DNA of 64,000 nucleotides from Cephalopachus bancanus (lineage: Eukaryota; Chordata; Mammalia; Primates; Tarsiidae). The stretch is taken from assembly GCA_027257055.1 (NCBI GenBank), contig JAPVLO010000322.1:868001-932000 (forward strand), read 5' to 3'. Position numbers and translations under genes: made by a program. Of this stretch, positions 54,396 through 64,000 are shown piece by piece. Under the pieces are notes generated by a model, which saw nothing but the letters and a program-made list of their open reading frames with translations, ran no database searches and was not told the origin of the DNA. The stretch's first letter is position 1, and each line of letters starts with the position of its first letter.

Positions 54396-54690
54396 AGCCG
54401 GGCTTGGGGCTCAGCCTGTAATCCCACGCCTTTGGGAGGCTGAGGTGAGTGGATTGCCTGAGCCCGCGGGTTCGAGACCTGCCTGGGCAGCGAGACCTCA
54501 CCTCTACAATAAATCAAAAAATCAGCCGAGTATGGTAGCGCATGCCTGTAATTCCGGCTACTTGGAAGGCTGAGGCAGAAGGATTGCCGGAGCCCAGCAG
54601 GCGAGGCTGCGGTGGTCTGGAGTGGCCACTGCACTCCAGTCTGGGCGACAGAGTGAGACTCCAACTCAAAAAAAAACCAAAAAAACAAAA
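54396..54690 (+). mobile_element. Alu-family SINE, young subfamily
   Basis: CTAGCCGGGCTTGGGGCTC (one G lost) to a CCAACTC plus A/C tail; sits in the tail of the previous copy. Confidence 0.92.
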
Positions 54691-55019
54691 AAACTGACAA
54701 ATTTTTTAACAGCTTTTCTGATATGTGTCACATACCATACAATTTACCCATTTAAAGAATACCATTAAATGTTTTTTAATTAACAGGGTTATGCAGCAAT
54801 CACCACAATCTATTTTTTGAATGTTTTTATCCTCCAAAGAAACCCTGCACCCATTAGCAGTCATCCCCTACTCCTCATCCCACACCACTGCACCAGCTCT
54901 AGGCAACCCCTAACCTACTTCTGTCTTTATAGATTTGGCCAGTCTGGACAATTCATGTAAATGGAATCATACAATAAGTGGTCTTTTGTGACTGGCTTTT
55001 TCCACTTAGCATATTTTCT

Positions 55020-55550
55020 TTTTTAGAGACAGGCTCTTGCTGTTACCCAGGCTGGAGTGTAGAGGGACAATCATAGCTCACTGTTACCTAGAACTCTGTG
55101 CTCAGTGATGCTCCGGACTCAGCCTCCTGAGTAGCTGGGACTACAGGCATGTGCCACCATGCCCAGCTAATTAAAAAAAAATTTCTGGAGTGCCTGAGCC
55201 CACGGGTTCGAGACCTGCCTGGGCAACTTGACGAGACCTCATCTCTACAATAAATCAAAAATTAGCCAGGTGTGGTAGTGTGCGCCTGTAGTTCTAGCTA
55301 CTTGGAAGACTGAGGCGGAAGGATTGCTGGAACCCAGCAGGTCGAAGCTGCGGTGGCCGGGAGCGACCACTGCACTCCAGTCTGGGCAACAGGGTGAGAC
55401 TCCAACTCAAAAAAAAAATTTTTTCTTTTGGTAGAGACTGGGGTCCTATTACGTTGCCCAGGCTGGTCTTGAACTCCTGGCCTCAAGGGATGCTCCCTCC
55501 TGGACCTCCTAAGGTGCTGGGATTACAGATGTAAGCCATTGTGTCCAGCC
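55020..55550 (-). mobile_element. Old Alu dimer split by a plus-oriented SINE
   Basis: Right arm 55020-55180, left arm 55426-55550. Insert 55187-55425 is a 5'-truncated plus copy starting at GAGTGCCTGAGCCCACGGG. Confidence 0.87.
55187..55425 (+). mobile_element. Alu-family SINE, 5'-truncated
   Basis: Nested in the linker of the old minus Alu, antiparallel to it. Confidence 0.88.
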
Positions 55551-56069
55551 TTACTTAGCAGACTATTTTCAATGTTTGTCCATGTTGTAGCATGTATTGT
55601 ACTTTATTCCTTTTAATGATAGACAGTATCCATCGTATGGATATACCACATTTACAAAATCTATTTGTCAGTTGATGATATTTGGGTTGTTTCCAGTTTG
55701 GGGGTGTTATTTATAATACTGCTGTGAACATTTGTGTACATTTTTTGTGTGGATATGTGGTTTCATTTCTCTTGGGTATATACCTAGGAATGGAAATGTT
55801 AGGTCATATGGTACCAAAAGTGGCACCATATTACAACTCCACTAGGAGTTTCTGTTCCTTCACATCCTCACCAACACTTGGTATGGTCGGTCTTTAATTT
55901 TAGCCAATCTATTAAGTATGTAATGCTATTTCACTAGGTGTTAATTTGCATTTCCTAATGACTGATGATTGTGAGCATCTTTTCATGTGCTATTTGCTAC
56001 CCATACGTCTTCTTTGCTAGAGGTCTGTTTAAATCATTTACCAACTTAAAATTAGGTTATAGTCTTTCT

Positions 56070-56374
56070 TTTCTTTTCTCTTTTTTTTTTTGAGTCGGAC
56101 TCTCACTAAGTTGCCTAGGCTGTGGTGCAGTGGTGTTATCATGGCTACCACAGCCTCGACTTGCTGGGCTCAAGTGAGCCTTTTGTCTCAGCTTTCCAAG
56201 TAGCTGGAACTACAGGTGTGCACCACCATATCTGGCTAATTTTTAAATTTGTTGTAGAGAAGAGGCCTCGCCAAGTTGCCTGGGCTGGTCTGGGACCCCC
56301 TGGGCTCAGGCGATCCTCTTACTGCTGCCTTTCAAAATGTTGGGATTACAGGTGTGAGCCACCATGCTCAGCCT
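56070..56374 (-). mobile_element. Alu-family SINE, intermediate
   Basis: GAGTCGGACTCTCACTAAG start, end 'CACCATGCTCAGCC'; lies in the L1. Confidence 0.9.
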
Positions 56375-56802
56375 ATATTCCTTCTTGTATATAACTATGT
56401 ATTATAAATTATGATTACAAGTCCTTTAGGATATAGATTTACAAGTCCATAGATACATAACTTGCAAATATTATCTCCTAGCCTGTGGCTTATCTTTTCA
56501 TTCTCTTAGTATCTTTTGAAAAGGAAATTACATATTGATTAAGTCTATCAATTTCTAAATTTCAGGAATTATGCTTTTAGTGTCATATCAAATTTTAACT
56601 AACTCAAGATCACAAAGATTTATCCTGTATTTTCTTCTACAAGTTTTATAATTTTAGACTTTACATTTAGGTCTATGGTCTTTTTTTATATATAGTGAAA
56701 GGTATGGATTGAAGTGTCATTTTTTTGCATGTGGATGTCTGTTCCAGAATCATTTGTTCTCCATTTAATTTCCTTTGTATCTTTGTTGAAATTAATTGTT
56801 CA

Positions 56803-57092
56803 AGCCAGGCGCAGTGGCTTACACCTGTAATCCCAGCATTTTGGGAGGCAGAGGTGAAAAGATTGCCTGAGCCCACGGATTTGAGACCAGCCTAGGCAAC
56901 TTGGTGAGACCTCGTCTCCATAATAAATCAAGAAATTAGCCGGTATGGTGGTGCATGTCTGTAGTTCCAAATACTTAGAAGGCTGAAGCAGAAGGATCGC
57001 CTGAGTCCAGCAGGTTGAGGCTGCGGTGGCTGTGAACGTGCCACTGTGCTCCAGCCTGGGCAACAGAGTGAGACTCCAACTCAAAAAAAAAA
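56803..57092 (+). mobile_element. Alu-family SINE, intermediate
   Basis: Perfect target duplication GAAATTAATTGTTCA (56788-56802, 57093-57107). Confidence 0.95.
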
Positions 57093-58225
57093 GAAATTAA
57101 TTGTTCATATTTACACATATGTTAATGTCTGGACTTTCTATTCTATTCCACTCATGCATTTGTATATTTTTATACCAATACCACACTATCTTGTTTACTG
57201 TAGTTTTCTAATAATTCATGAAATCAGGAAGTGCTAGCACTCCAATTTGTTCTTTTAAAGTTTTTTTGGTTATTCCAGGTCCTTTGCATTCCCATATAAA
57301 TCAGTTTGTCATTTTCTACAAAAATAATCTGCTGGAATTTGGATTTGCATTGCATTAAATCTATTCTAATGAACTTGGGGAAAACTTACATTTTGACAAA
57401 CATTGAGTCTTTCAGCCCAAGAATATTTATTTAGGTCTTTCAAACCTCCTCTCAGCATATTTTTTGGTTTTTAGTGTTTAGGTTTTGCACAGTGTCTGGA
57501 TAGACTTATCTCTACGTATTTCCTATTTTTGATGTATTGTAAATGGTACTCTTTTTAAAATTTCTATTTATGATTCTTCATTGCTATAACATGAAAATAT
57601 ATTGATTTTTTTGGTATACTGATCTTTTATCTTCCAATCTTTCTAAACTCACTTATTATTCCTAGTTTTTTGTAGATTCTATTTTCTACATAGATTATCA
57701 TGCTTGTTAATTTCCCTTTTGATTTCTTCGACACATGGGCTATTTGAAGTGTGCTAGTTTCCAAATTTGTATATTTCCCACAGACGTTCTTTTGTTGATT
57801 TCTACTTTAATTTGGTTTGAGAACAAACGTTGTTTGACTTGAATTTTTAAAATATGTATTAAGATTTGTTTTATGGTCTAGAATATGGCCTATGTCGATA
57901 GGTATTCTGGATACATTTGAAAAGAATGTATGTTCTGCTGTTGTTGGGTAGAGCATTGTATAAATGTCAATTAGGTCAATTTGGTTGATAATGTTGTTTG
58001 TCTTCTATATCCTTACTGATTTTCTGTCTACTTTTTCTATAAATTATTGAGAGGGGATGTTGAAATCGCTGATTATAATAATGGATTTGTTGGTTGCTCC
58101 TGTAGTTCTATCAGTTTTTGCTTCTTGTATTTTGAAGTTCTGTTATTAAGTATATAAACATTTAGGATTACTATGCCTTTCTGATGAATTGACTGCTTTA
58201 TATATTATTAAAATTAAAATTTTTT

Positions 58226-58562
58226 ATTATTTTTAACATATTTTTATTTTAAAATTGTGGGGTACAGTTAAGGGTTAGGTATACAAATATGCATTGTGCA
58301 GGTACCCTTGCTGATGAGGTGTGCCCCCCGTCCCCAGACAGATATCGACTACTGTTAATCCCACCTCCCTTCCCCTCCCTGTCTCCCCATAGTTTCCCAC
58401 CACTGTCAATCCTTTTCTTATAGTATTACAATAGTTGTTCAAGGTCCACTTATGAGTGAGAACATGTGATCCTCAGATCTTTGTTTTTGTGGGAGATCAC
58501 TCAGTTTTATAAACTCCAATTCCTTCCAGGTTGCTGCAAAATTCATGATTTCTTTTATTTTA
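58226..58562 (-). mobile_element. Younger L1 3' end inserted in old L1
   Basis: 'TGTGGGGTACAGTTAAGGGTTAGG ... GGTACCCTTGCTGATGAGG ... TTATGAGTGAGAACATGTG ... CCTTCCAGGTTGCTGCAAAATTCATG' matches the antisense 3'UTR/ORF2 end of a primate-type L1. Much less decayed than its surroundings. Confidence 0.82.
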
Positions 58563-58692
58563 AAATTTTTTTGTAGAGACGAGGTCTTGCTATGTTGCCC
58601 AGGCTGGTCTTAAACTCTTAGCTTCAAGTGATCCTTCTGCCTCAGCCTCTCAAAGTTCTAGGATTTTAGGTGTAAGCCACTGCATCTAGCCT
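58562..58692 (-). mobile_element. Old Alu monomer
   Basis: GTAGAGACGAGGTCTTGCTATG to CCACTGCATCTAGCC. Confidence 0.8.
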
Positions 58693-58804
58693 GAAACTGT
58701 ATGTTCTGAAATTTACTTTGTCTTATATTAATATAGAACTCTACCTTTTGATTCATGTTAGCATATCTTGTCCATCATTTTATTTTTAACCTATTTGTAA
58801 CTTC

Positions 58805-58838
58805 ACACATGATCTTAGCCAAAAGACTGAGAAGCAAT
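58805..58838 (-). pseudogene. U2 snRNA 5'-end fragment
   Basis: The minus strand reads ATTGCTTCTCAGTCTTTTGG then CTAAGATCATGTGT. This matches nt 1-34 of U2 snRNA with about four differences. It includes the U2 branch-site-proximal 5' region but no more. It lies inside old L1 sequence (L1 text resumes on both sides), so it is a 5' fragment retrocopy or template-switch insert, not a gene. Confidence 0.75.
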
Positions 58839-58940
58839 ACCTAGCTGTGTCTTTATATTTAAAGCATGTTTTTTGTAGGCAGCATGTAGTTTGGTCTTAT
58901 TTTTTCATCCAGTCTTTTATTTATTTACTTACTTGCTTAC

Positions 58941-59230
58941 TTTTAAGTTGGAGTCTCACTCTTTTGTCCAAGCTGGAGTGCAGTGGCACACTCATGGCCA
59001 TCGCAGCCTCGACCTGCTGGGCTCAGGCGATCCTTCTACTCAGCTTTCCAAGTAGCTGGAATTACAGGTGTGCACCACCATGACCGGCTAATTATTTATT
59101 TATTTATTTATTGTAGAGACAAGGTGTTGCCAAGTTGCCCAGGCTGGTCTAAAACCCTGGGATCAGGCAGTCCTCTCACCTCTGCCTCCCAAAGTGCTGG
59201 GAATACAGGCATGAGCCACCACGCCCAGCA
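58941..59230 (-). mobile_element. Alu-family SINE, intermediate
   Basis: (CTTA)n-type tail, AAGTTGGAGTCTCACTC; linker (ATTT)n at 59093-59112. Confidence 0.9.
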
Positions 59231-59797
59231 ATATTGTGTATTTTTTATGATTCTATTTTAGCTCCTTTGTTGACTTATGAGCTATAATTCTTTGTTTTGT
59301 TATTTTAGTGTTTGCTTTAGGGCTATAGTATGTCTTGAACTTATCACAGTCTACCTTCAGGTAATATATTGCTTCATGTATAGTATAATAACCTTACAAT
59401 GATATATTTCTGTTTTTCCCCTTGCTTCTAGTATTATCATACAGTTTACTTTATGTCATATGTCATAAACCCCACATGATGGTGTTTTTAAAAATAATTA
59501 TATTCTAAATAGATTTGAAATAATAATTAAAAATCTTGTATATTTGTTCATGTTTTTACCATTTCCAGTGTTCTCCATTTCTTTGTATAGCTCATATTTC
59601 CATCTGATATTCTTTTCTTTCTGACTGAGGATTTTCTTCAATGTTTCTTACAGTATGGATCTGCAGGTCATTAATTTTTTCAGCCATCGTATATCTGAAA
59701 AAAATTCTTTAGCCTATATTTCTGAAGACATTTTTATTACGTATAGAATTCAAGCTTGGTAGTATTTTTCTTTCAGTACTCTAAAGATGTTACTTCG

Positions 59798-60160
59798 GCC
59801 AGGCATGGTGGCTCACACCTATAATCCCAGAACTTTTGGAGGCTGAGGTGAGAGGATTGCCTGAGCCCACGGGTTCGAGACCAGCCTGGGCAACTTGATG
59901 AGACCTCATCTCTACAGTAAATCCAAAAATTAGCCTGCATGGTGGCACATGCCTGTAGTCCTAGCTACTTGGAAGGCTGAAGTGGAAGGATTGCTTGAGC
60001 CCAATAGGTCAAAGCTGTGGTGGCCGTAGCATGCCACTGCACTCCAGCCTTGGTGACAGTGTGAGACTTTGACCCCCAAAATAAAGTAAAATAAAATAAA
60101 ATAAATAAAATTACATAAAATTAAATTAAAAAAATAAATAAAATAAAATAAAATAGATGC
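59798..60160 (+). mobile_element. Alu-family SINE with (AAAAT)n tail
   Basis: Body 59798-60075; simple repeat 60078-60155. Target AGATGTTACTTC / AGATGCTGCTTC. Confidence 0.92.
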
Positions 60161-60612
60161 TGCTTCACTGTTTTCCTACTTGTATTGTTTCCAACAGGAA
60201 ATCTCTTACAATCTTACATTTGATCCTATGAAACGTGTCTTTTTACCATGGCTACTGGTTTAAATCAATTTGATTTTGTCGTGTCTTGGTCTCGTTTTCT
60301 ACATGTTTTTTTTGTTGTTGTTTTTTATTTTTTTGTGCTTGGGGTTTGTGGAGCTTTTTGGATCTGTGGGTTTATAGTTCTCATCAAACTTTGGAAAAAA
60401 TTCAACCATAATTTCTTCAGATATTTTTTCTGACTTCTCTCCTTTTTACTGGGTACTCCAATTATGCATTTATTAGGCTGCTTGAAATTGTTTCATAGCT
60501 CATTGATGCTATATTTGTTTTTTAATGTATTCTCTGTGTGTTTCATTTCAGATAGTTTCTCTTGCTGTATCTTCACTAATCTTTTCTTCTGCAATGTATA
60601 GTCAGCTATTAT

Positions 60613-61256
60613 ACCTAGACAGCTGGAGTTTGCAAGATAGATTACTAGAGAGTGGAGACTATATTTTTAAAATTTTAGACATTGTAATTTTCATCTTTAA
60701 AAGTCTGAGTCTGTTTTATATCTTACATGTCTCTATCGAACTTTTGAACACAGAATACAATTGGAATATTTATTTAATATCTTTATTTGCTAAATCTAAC
60801 ACCTGAGTCAGTTCTGGGTAGATTTTATTTAATTTATTTTCCTCCTTATTATATGTCCTATTTTCCTGCTTCTTTGCATGACTGGAAATTTATGAGTGGA
60901 GGGTAGATATTTTACCAAGCTAGATGGAGGATATTTTTGTATTACTATAAATACGTTTTTAGATTTTTTTCTGTAACTTGGTTAAGTTACTTAGAAGCAA
61001 CTTAATTCTTTCTGGTAAGATGCTAATTATTCCCATTGCTGTTTTAGGACCCTTTTGTGTGGTCTAATCAATGCCCAAATTTTCCAGTATAGACTTAGCC
61101 TCTCTGGTGCTGTGTGAGCAACAGGTAGTCTCCTACCCCATTTTTGGTGGTTCTTTCCTTGGCTCAGATAATTTTCTCACATTCTTCTTTCTGGAGTTTT
61201 CTGTGTGCAACTCTCCACTCTCTGGTACTCTATCTTGCAAACTCCAGCTGTCTAGG
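60613..61256. repeat. 45-bp inverted repeat, 550 bp apart
   Basis: 60613-60658 (CCTAGACAGCTGGAGTTTGC...) and 61212-61256 (reverse complement) match with two mismatches over about 45 bp. Confidence 0.92.
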
Positions 61257-61442
61257 TTTGTCTCTATTCTAAACTCCATCTCATTAAGTTGAAGTTTGCT
61301 GGGATCTACCTGGGATTCCTTTTAATGCACTGCAGTCTGTAATCTCTCTCAACGCAGTTCCTGGACAATCAGATAACTCATCTAACTTATTTCCTGTCTC
61401 TAAGGGTTTACTGTTCTTTGTTGCTTGATGTCTGGCTTTTGG

Positions 61443-61755
61443 ATTTTTCTTTTCTTTCCTTTTCATTTTCTTTCTGATTTGGAGTTTCACTCTGCCGCCC
61501 AAGCTGGAGTGCAGTGGCACACTCATGGCTACCGCAGCCTCGACCTGCTGGGCTCAGGTGATCCTTCCACCTCAGCCTTCCAAGTAGCTGGAACTACAGG
61601 CACACGCCACCATGTCTGGCTAATTTTTTGATTTATTGTAGAGACAAGGTCTTGCCAAGTTTCCCAGACTGGACTTGAATTCCTGGGCTCAGGCAATCCT
61701 CTTGCCTCCACCTCCCAAAGTGCTGGGATTACAGGTATGAGCCATTGCACAGCGG
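61443..61755 (-). mobile_element. Alu-family SINE, intermediate
   Basis: GATTTGGAGTTTCACTCTGCCGCC start; ends 'GAGCCATTGCACAGC'; follows the L1 edge. Confidence 0.9.
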
Positions 61756-61831
61756 GGCTTTTTCAAGTGGGAGGGCAAATCCTATTTTTGTTACTCCATC
61801 ATGGCCATAAGTAGACATTTATGTCTGTACT

Positions 61832-62496
<665 letters not shown>

Positions 62497-62787
62497 TTTT
62501 TTCTTTTGAGTCAGAGTCTCACTCCGTTGCCCAGGCTGGAGGGCAGTGGCACGCTTCCCACCACTGCAGTCTGGACTTGCTGGGCTTAGGCCATCCTTCT
62601 GCCTCAGCCTTCCAAGTAGTTTGAACTACAGGAGTGCACTACCACGTCCGGCTAATTTTTTGATTTATTGTAGAGATGAGGTCTTGCCAAGTTGCCCAGG
62701 CTGGTCTCGAACCCTTGGGCTCAGGCAAACCTCTTGCCTTGGCCTCCCAAAGTGCTGGGATTATAGGAGTGAGGCCCTGTGCCTGGC
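62497..62787 (-). mobile_element. Alu-family SINE, intermediate
   Basis: Target ATATTGCACTTTT / ATATTGCACATTT. Confidence 0.93.
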
Positions 62788-63179
62788 CATATTGCACATT
62801 TTATATTAGTTGTTGGCTCATCTTGATTCCTACGGAGAAACATGTTGTCTTTCCTGTACGAAGTAGGTATTGTATTACATAATATTCTAAGGCATGAAGG
62901 AAGGCTTTAAAAGGAAGAGATCAAGTAAACGAACTAAGCATTGCAGAGAGAATATCTTAGTATTTGCATAAGGTGGTTGGTAAAGGCTTGTTTTGGTCCA
63001 GGAAATCTAAAATTAGGTTAGTAATAGGATTCATCTTGCCTGGAGAATCTGGTCAAATGATATGTTGAGAAGGATTTTAAGGCCACATCAAGGCTCATTA
63101 AAGCTAGTAGGTAATAAAATATTGAGACATCTCAGGTATTTTTATAGTTCTGACTAAACATGGATAGTTGCAATAATAG
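62788..63179. other. Unclassified intron sequence
   Basis: Nothing recognised. Confidence 0.5.
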
Positions 63180-63370
63180 CTAAAAAGTATGTAATACATG
63201 TTAGGTAGGGTTCTAAGCACAATACGTTTATCAATTCACTTACTTCCCCTGAAAACCCACTGAGGGAAATTCTATTAATATCCCCATTTTATAGGTAGGG
63301 AAACTGAGGCACAGAGAAGTTTCTTCAAGTCCCACAGCTGATAATTCTGACTCCAGAGTCTGTACTATTT
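63180..63370 (+). repeat. MIR element
   Basis: 'TAGGGTTCTAAGCACAATACG ... ATATCCCCATTTTATAGGTAGGGAAACTGAGGCACAGAGAAG ... CTGACTCCAGAGTC' matches MIR closely. Confidence 0.9.
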
Positions 63371-63580
63371 TCATTGTTATATTGCTTTTCTAATGAACAT
63401 TTAATGTTTCAGAAAAATTGTGGTAGACTACATAGCTGTACTCTTGCAGTAGGTGAAAATAAATTTGTTGCTTGTTAATATGATCATGGATCAAACTTCC
63501 CAAAGGTTTAGTTTAGATTAGAAAGTTACCTTTCACAATTTTTATAGTCATGGCTGATCCTTTGTGTTTTGTTTCCCTAG

Positions 63581-63681
63581 GCTCCCTTGCCAGCTCCATC
63601 TTTGACCCACTCAGATATCTTGTGGGTGCTTCAGGAGGGGTCTACGCCCTGATGGGAGGCTATTTCATGAATGTTCTAGTG
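63581..63681 (+). CDS. RHBDL2: RHBDL2 coding exon 4 (codons 170-203), catalytic serine exon
   Basis: Enters in phase 1 (GC completes Gly170) and leaves in phase 0 at GTG/GTAAGA (63681/63682). It encodes SLASSIFDPLRYLVGASGG, containing the rhomboid G-A-S-G-G active-site signature. The nucleophile Ser187 is codon TCA at 63631-63633, which is the residue number usually given for human RHBDL2. The rest, VYALMGGYFMNVLV, is the helix following the serine. The acceptor is the CTAG ending at 63580 after 'tttgtgttttgtttcc'. The gene is open-ended here: the catalytic-histidine helix and C-terminus are outside the window, so the protein cannot be checked for completeness. Confidence 0.96.
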
Positions 63682-64000
63682 GTAAGAACTTTGAGGATGG
63701 AGTCAATGGGCCTTTTAAAAAACCAGCAACAGCAACAATTACTGTTATTTGGTTCAGGGAATCTTCATTTATCAGTATTTACTGAGTACATATCTTCTTT
63801 CTGAGAACTATATGGCTACCAGAATTTTCCTTTCATATTTTATCTTTTTTTTTCTGCTCTTAAAAGTAGTGAACACTAAATGACATTTTAAATTAAAAAA
63901 TGGAAAAGTCAAAATCCTCAATATAGTATCTGTTAACAGTTGGGGGGTTGGTAAGAGAGTTTGCTGACAGTTTGATATATGTCCTTTCAGACCATTTTCT
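63682..64000. other. Start of the next RHBDL2 intron
   Basis: No exon or repeat recognised before the window ends. Confidence 0.6.

Larger units (their letters stand above)
53930..58225 (-). mobile_element. Old L1, antisense, with SINE insertions
   Basis: Antisense L1 3' region through ORF2: 'GAGGTGTAATATACAACAAACTATACAC', 'TTTGGCCAGTCTGGACAATTCATG', 'TTGGGTTGTTTCCAGTTTGGGGG', 'TTTGTATATTTTTATACCAATACCACAC', 'GGGATGTTGAAATCGCTGATTATAATAATGG'. Interrupted by SINEs listed separately and by the younger L1 that follows. Confidence 0.9.
58693..61440 (-). mobile_element. Old L1 (continued), antisense
   Basis: 'TTTGTCTTATATTAATATAG', 'TTTTTGTAGGCAGCATGTAG', 'GAAATCTCTTACAATCTTACATTTG' and 'CTTCAGATATTTTTTCTGAC' are antisense L1 ORF2 or upstream text. 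Interrupted by the U2 fragment, SINEs at 58941-59230 and 59798-60160, and an inverted repeat at 60613-61256. Confidence 0.8.

Noticed and set aside
58805..58838. Functional U2 snRNA gene
   Set aside because: Only the first about 34 nt are present, with mutations, and no snRNA promoter (PSE) or the rest of the RNA.

Overview
This window is nuclear DNA of a primate. It holds the first part of one protein-coding gene, on the + strand, embedded in dense retrotransposon sequence. The gene is recognisable as RHBDL2 (rhomboid-like 2, an intramembrane serine protease). Four coding exons (40938-41183, 43924-44072, 47285-47397, 63581-63681) join in frame to 203 codons. They cover the acidic cytosolic N-terminus, the first membrane segments, the WR motif, the H-x4-H-x3-N helix and the GASGG catalytic serine at residue 187. 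The catalytic histidine and later helices lie beyond the right edge. A GC-rich unique segment near 17.9-18.9 kb, with a good splice donor at 18387/18388, is the best candidate for the noncoding first exon and promoter. That would make intron 1 about 22 kb.

The organism is placed as a non-human primate. There are about 85 Alu-family SINE copies or fragments. Most do not have the usual human Alu right arm and tail (they end in 'GACTCCAACTC' plus poly-A), and they do not resemble the galago/lemur Alus I know. A tarsier-lineage genome is my best inference, not a demonstrated fact. The SINEs stratify by age: old Alu monomers and dimers, an intermediate group with 'CCTGAGCCCAGCAGG', and a young CpG-rich group whose B-box region is a perfect tRNA T-arm-like hairpin.

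Layout. 0.26-4.4 kb: the 3' part of a decayed class I (gammaretrovirus-like) endogenous retrovirus with integrase and envelope remnants and a 3' LTR, broken by several SINEs. 4.7-7.7 kb: old antisense L1 with SINEs. 9.4-10.3 kb: an old unclassified repeat carrying a mariner transposase remnant. 11.9-17.5 kb: SINE clusters. 17.5-22.1 kb: candidate promoter and a cluster of local duplications. 22.1-30 kb: SINEs and old repeats. 30.2-31.5 kb: unique sequence with a palindromic RFX X-box and a copied 195-bp block. 31.5-40.8 kb: SINEs, a 160-nt pure polypyrimidine tract, MIR and L1 pieces. 40.8-64 kb: RHBDL2 exons separated by introns full of L1 (48.7-51.2 and 53.9-61.4 kb, antisense).

I found no bacterial-type operon, CRISPR array, tRNA gene or other unknown multi-gene system. 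The most unusual signals are structural. Two segments of about 100-200 bp were copied about 1 kb downstream into Alu pieces, with hairpin or microhomology junctions. The young SINE subfamily carries a T-arm-like hairpin. A U2 snRNA 5' fragment sits inside an L1. There are serial SINE insertions at the same target, and a left-arm-only young SINE with its own target duplication.
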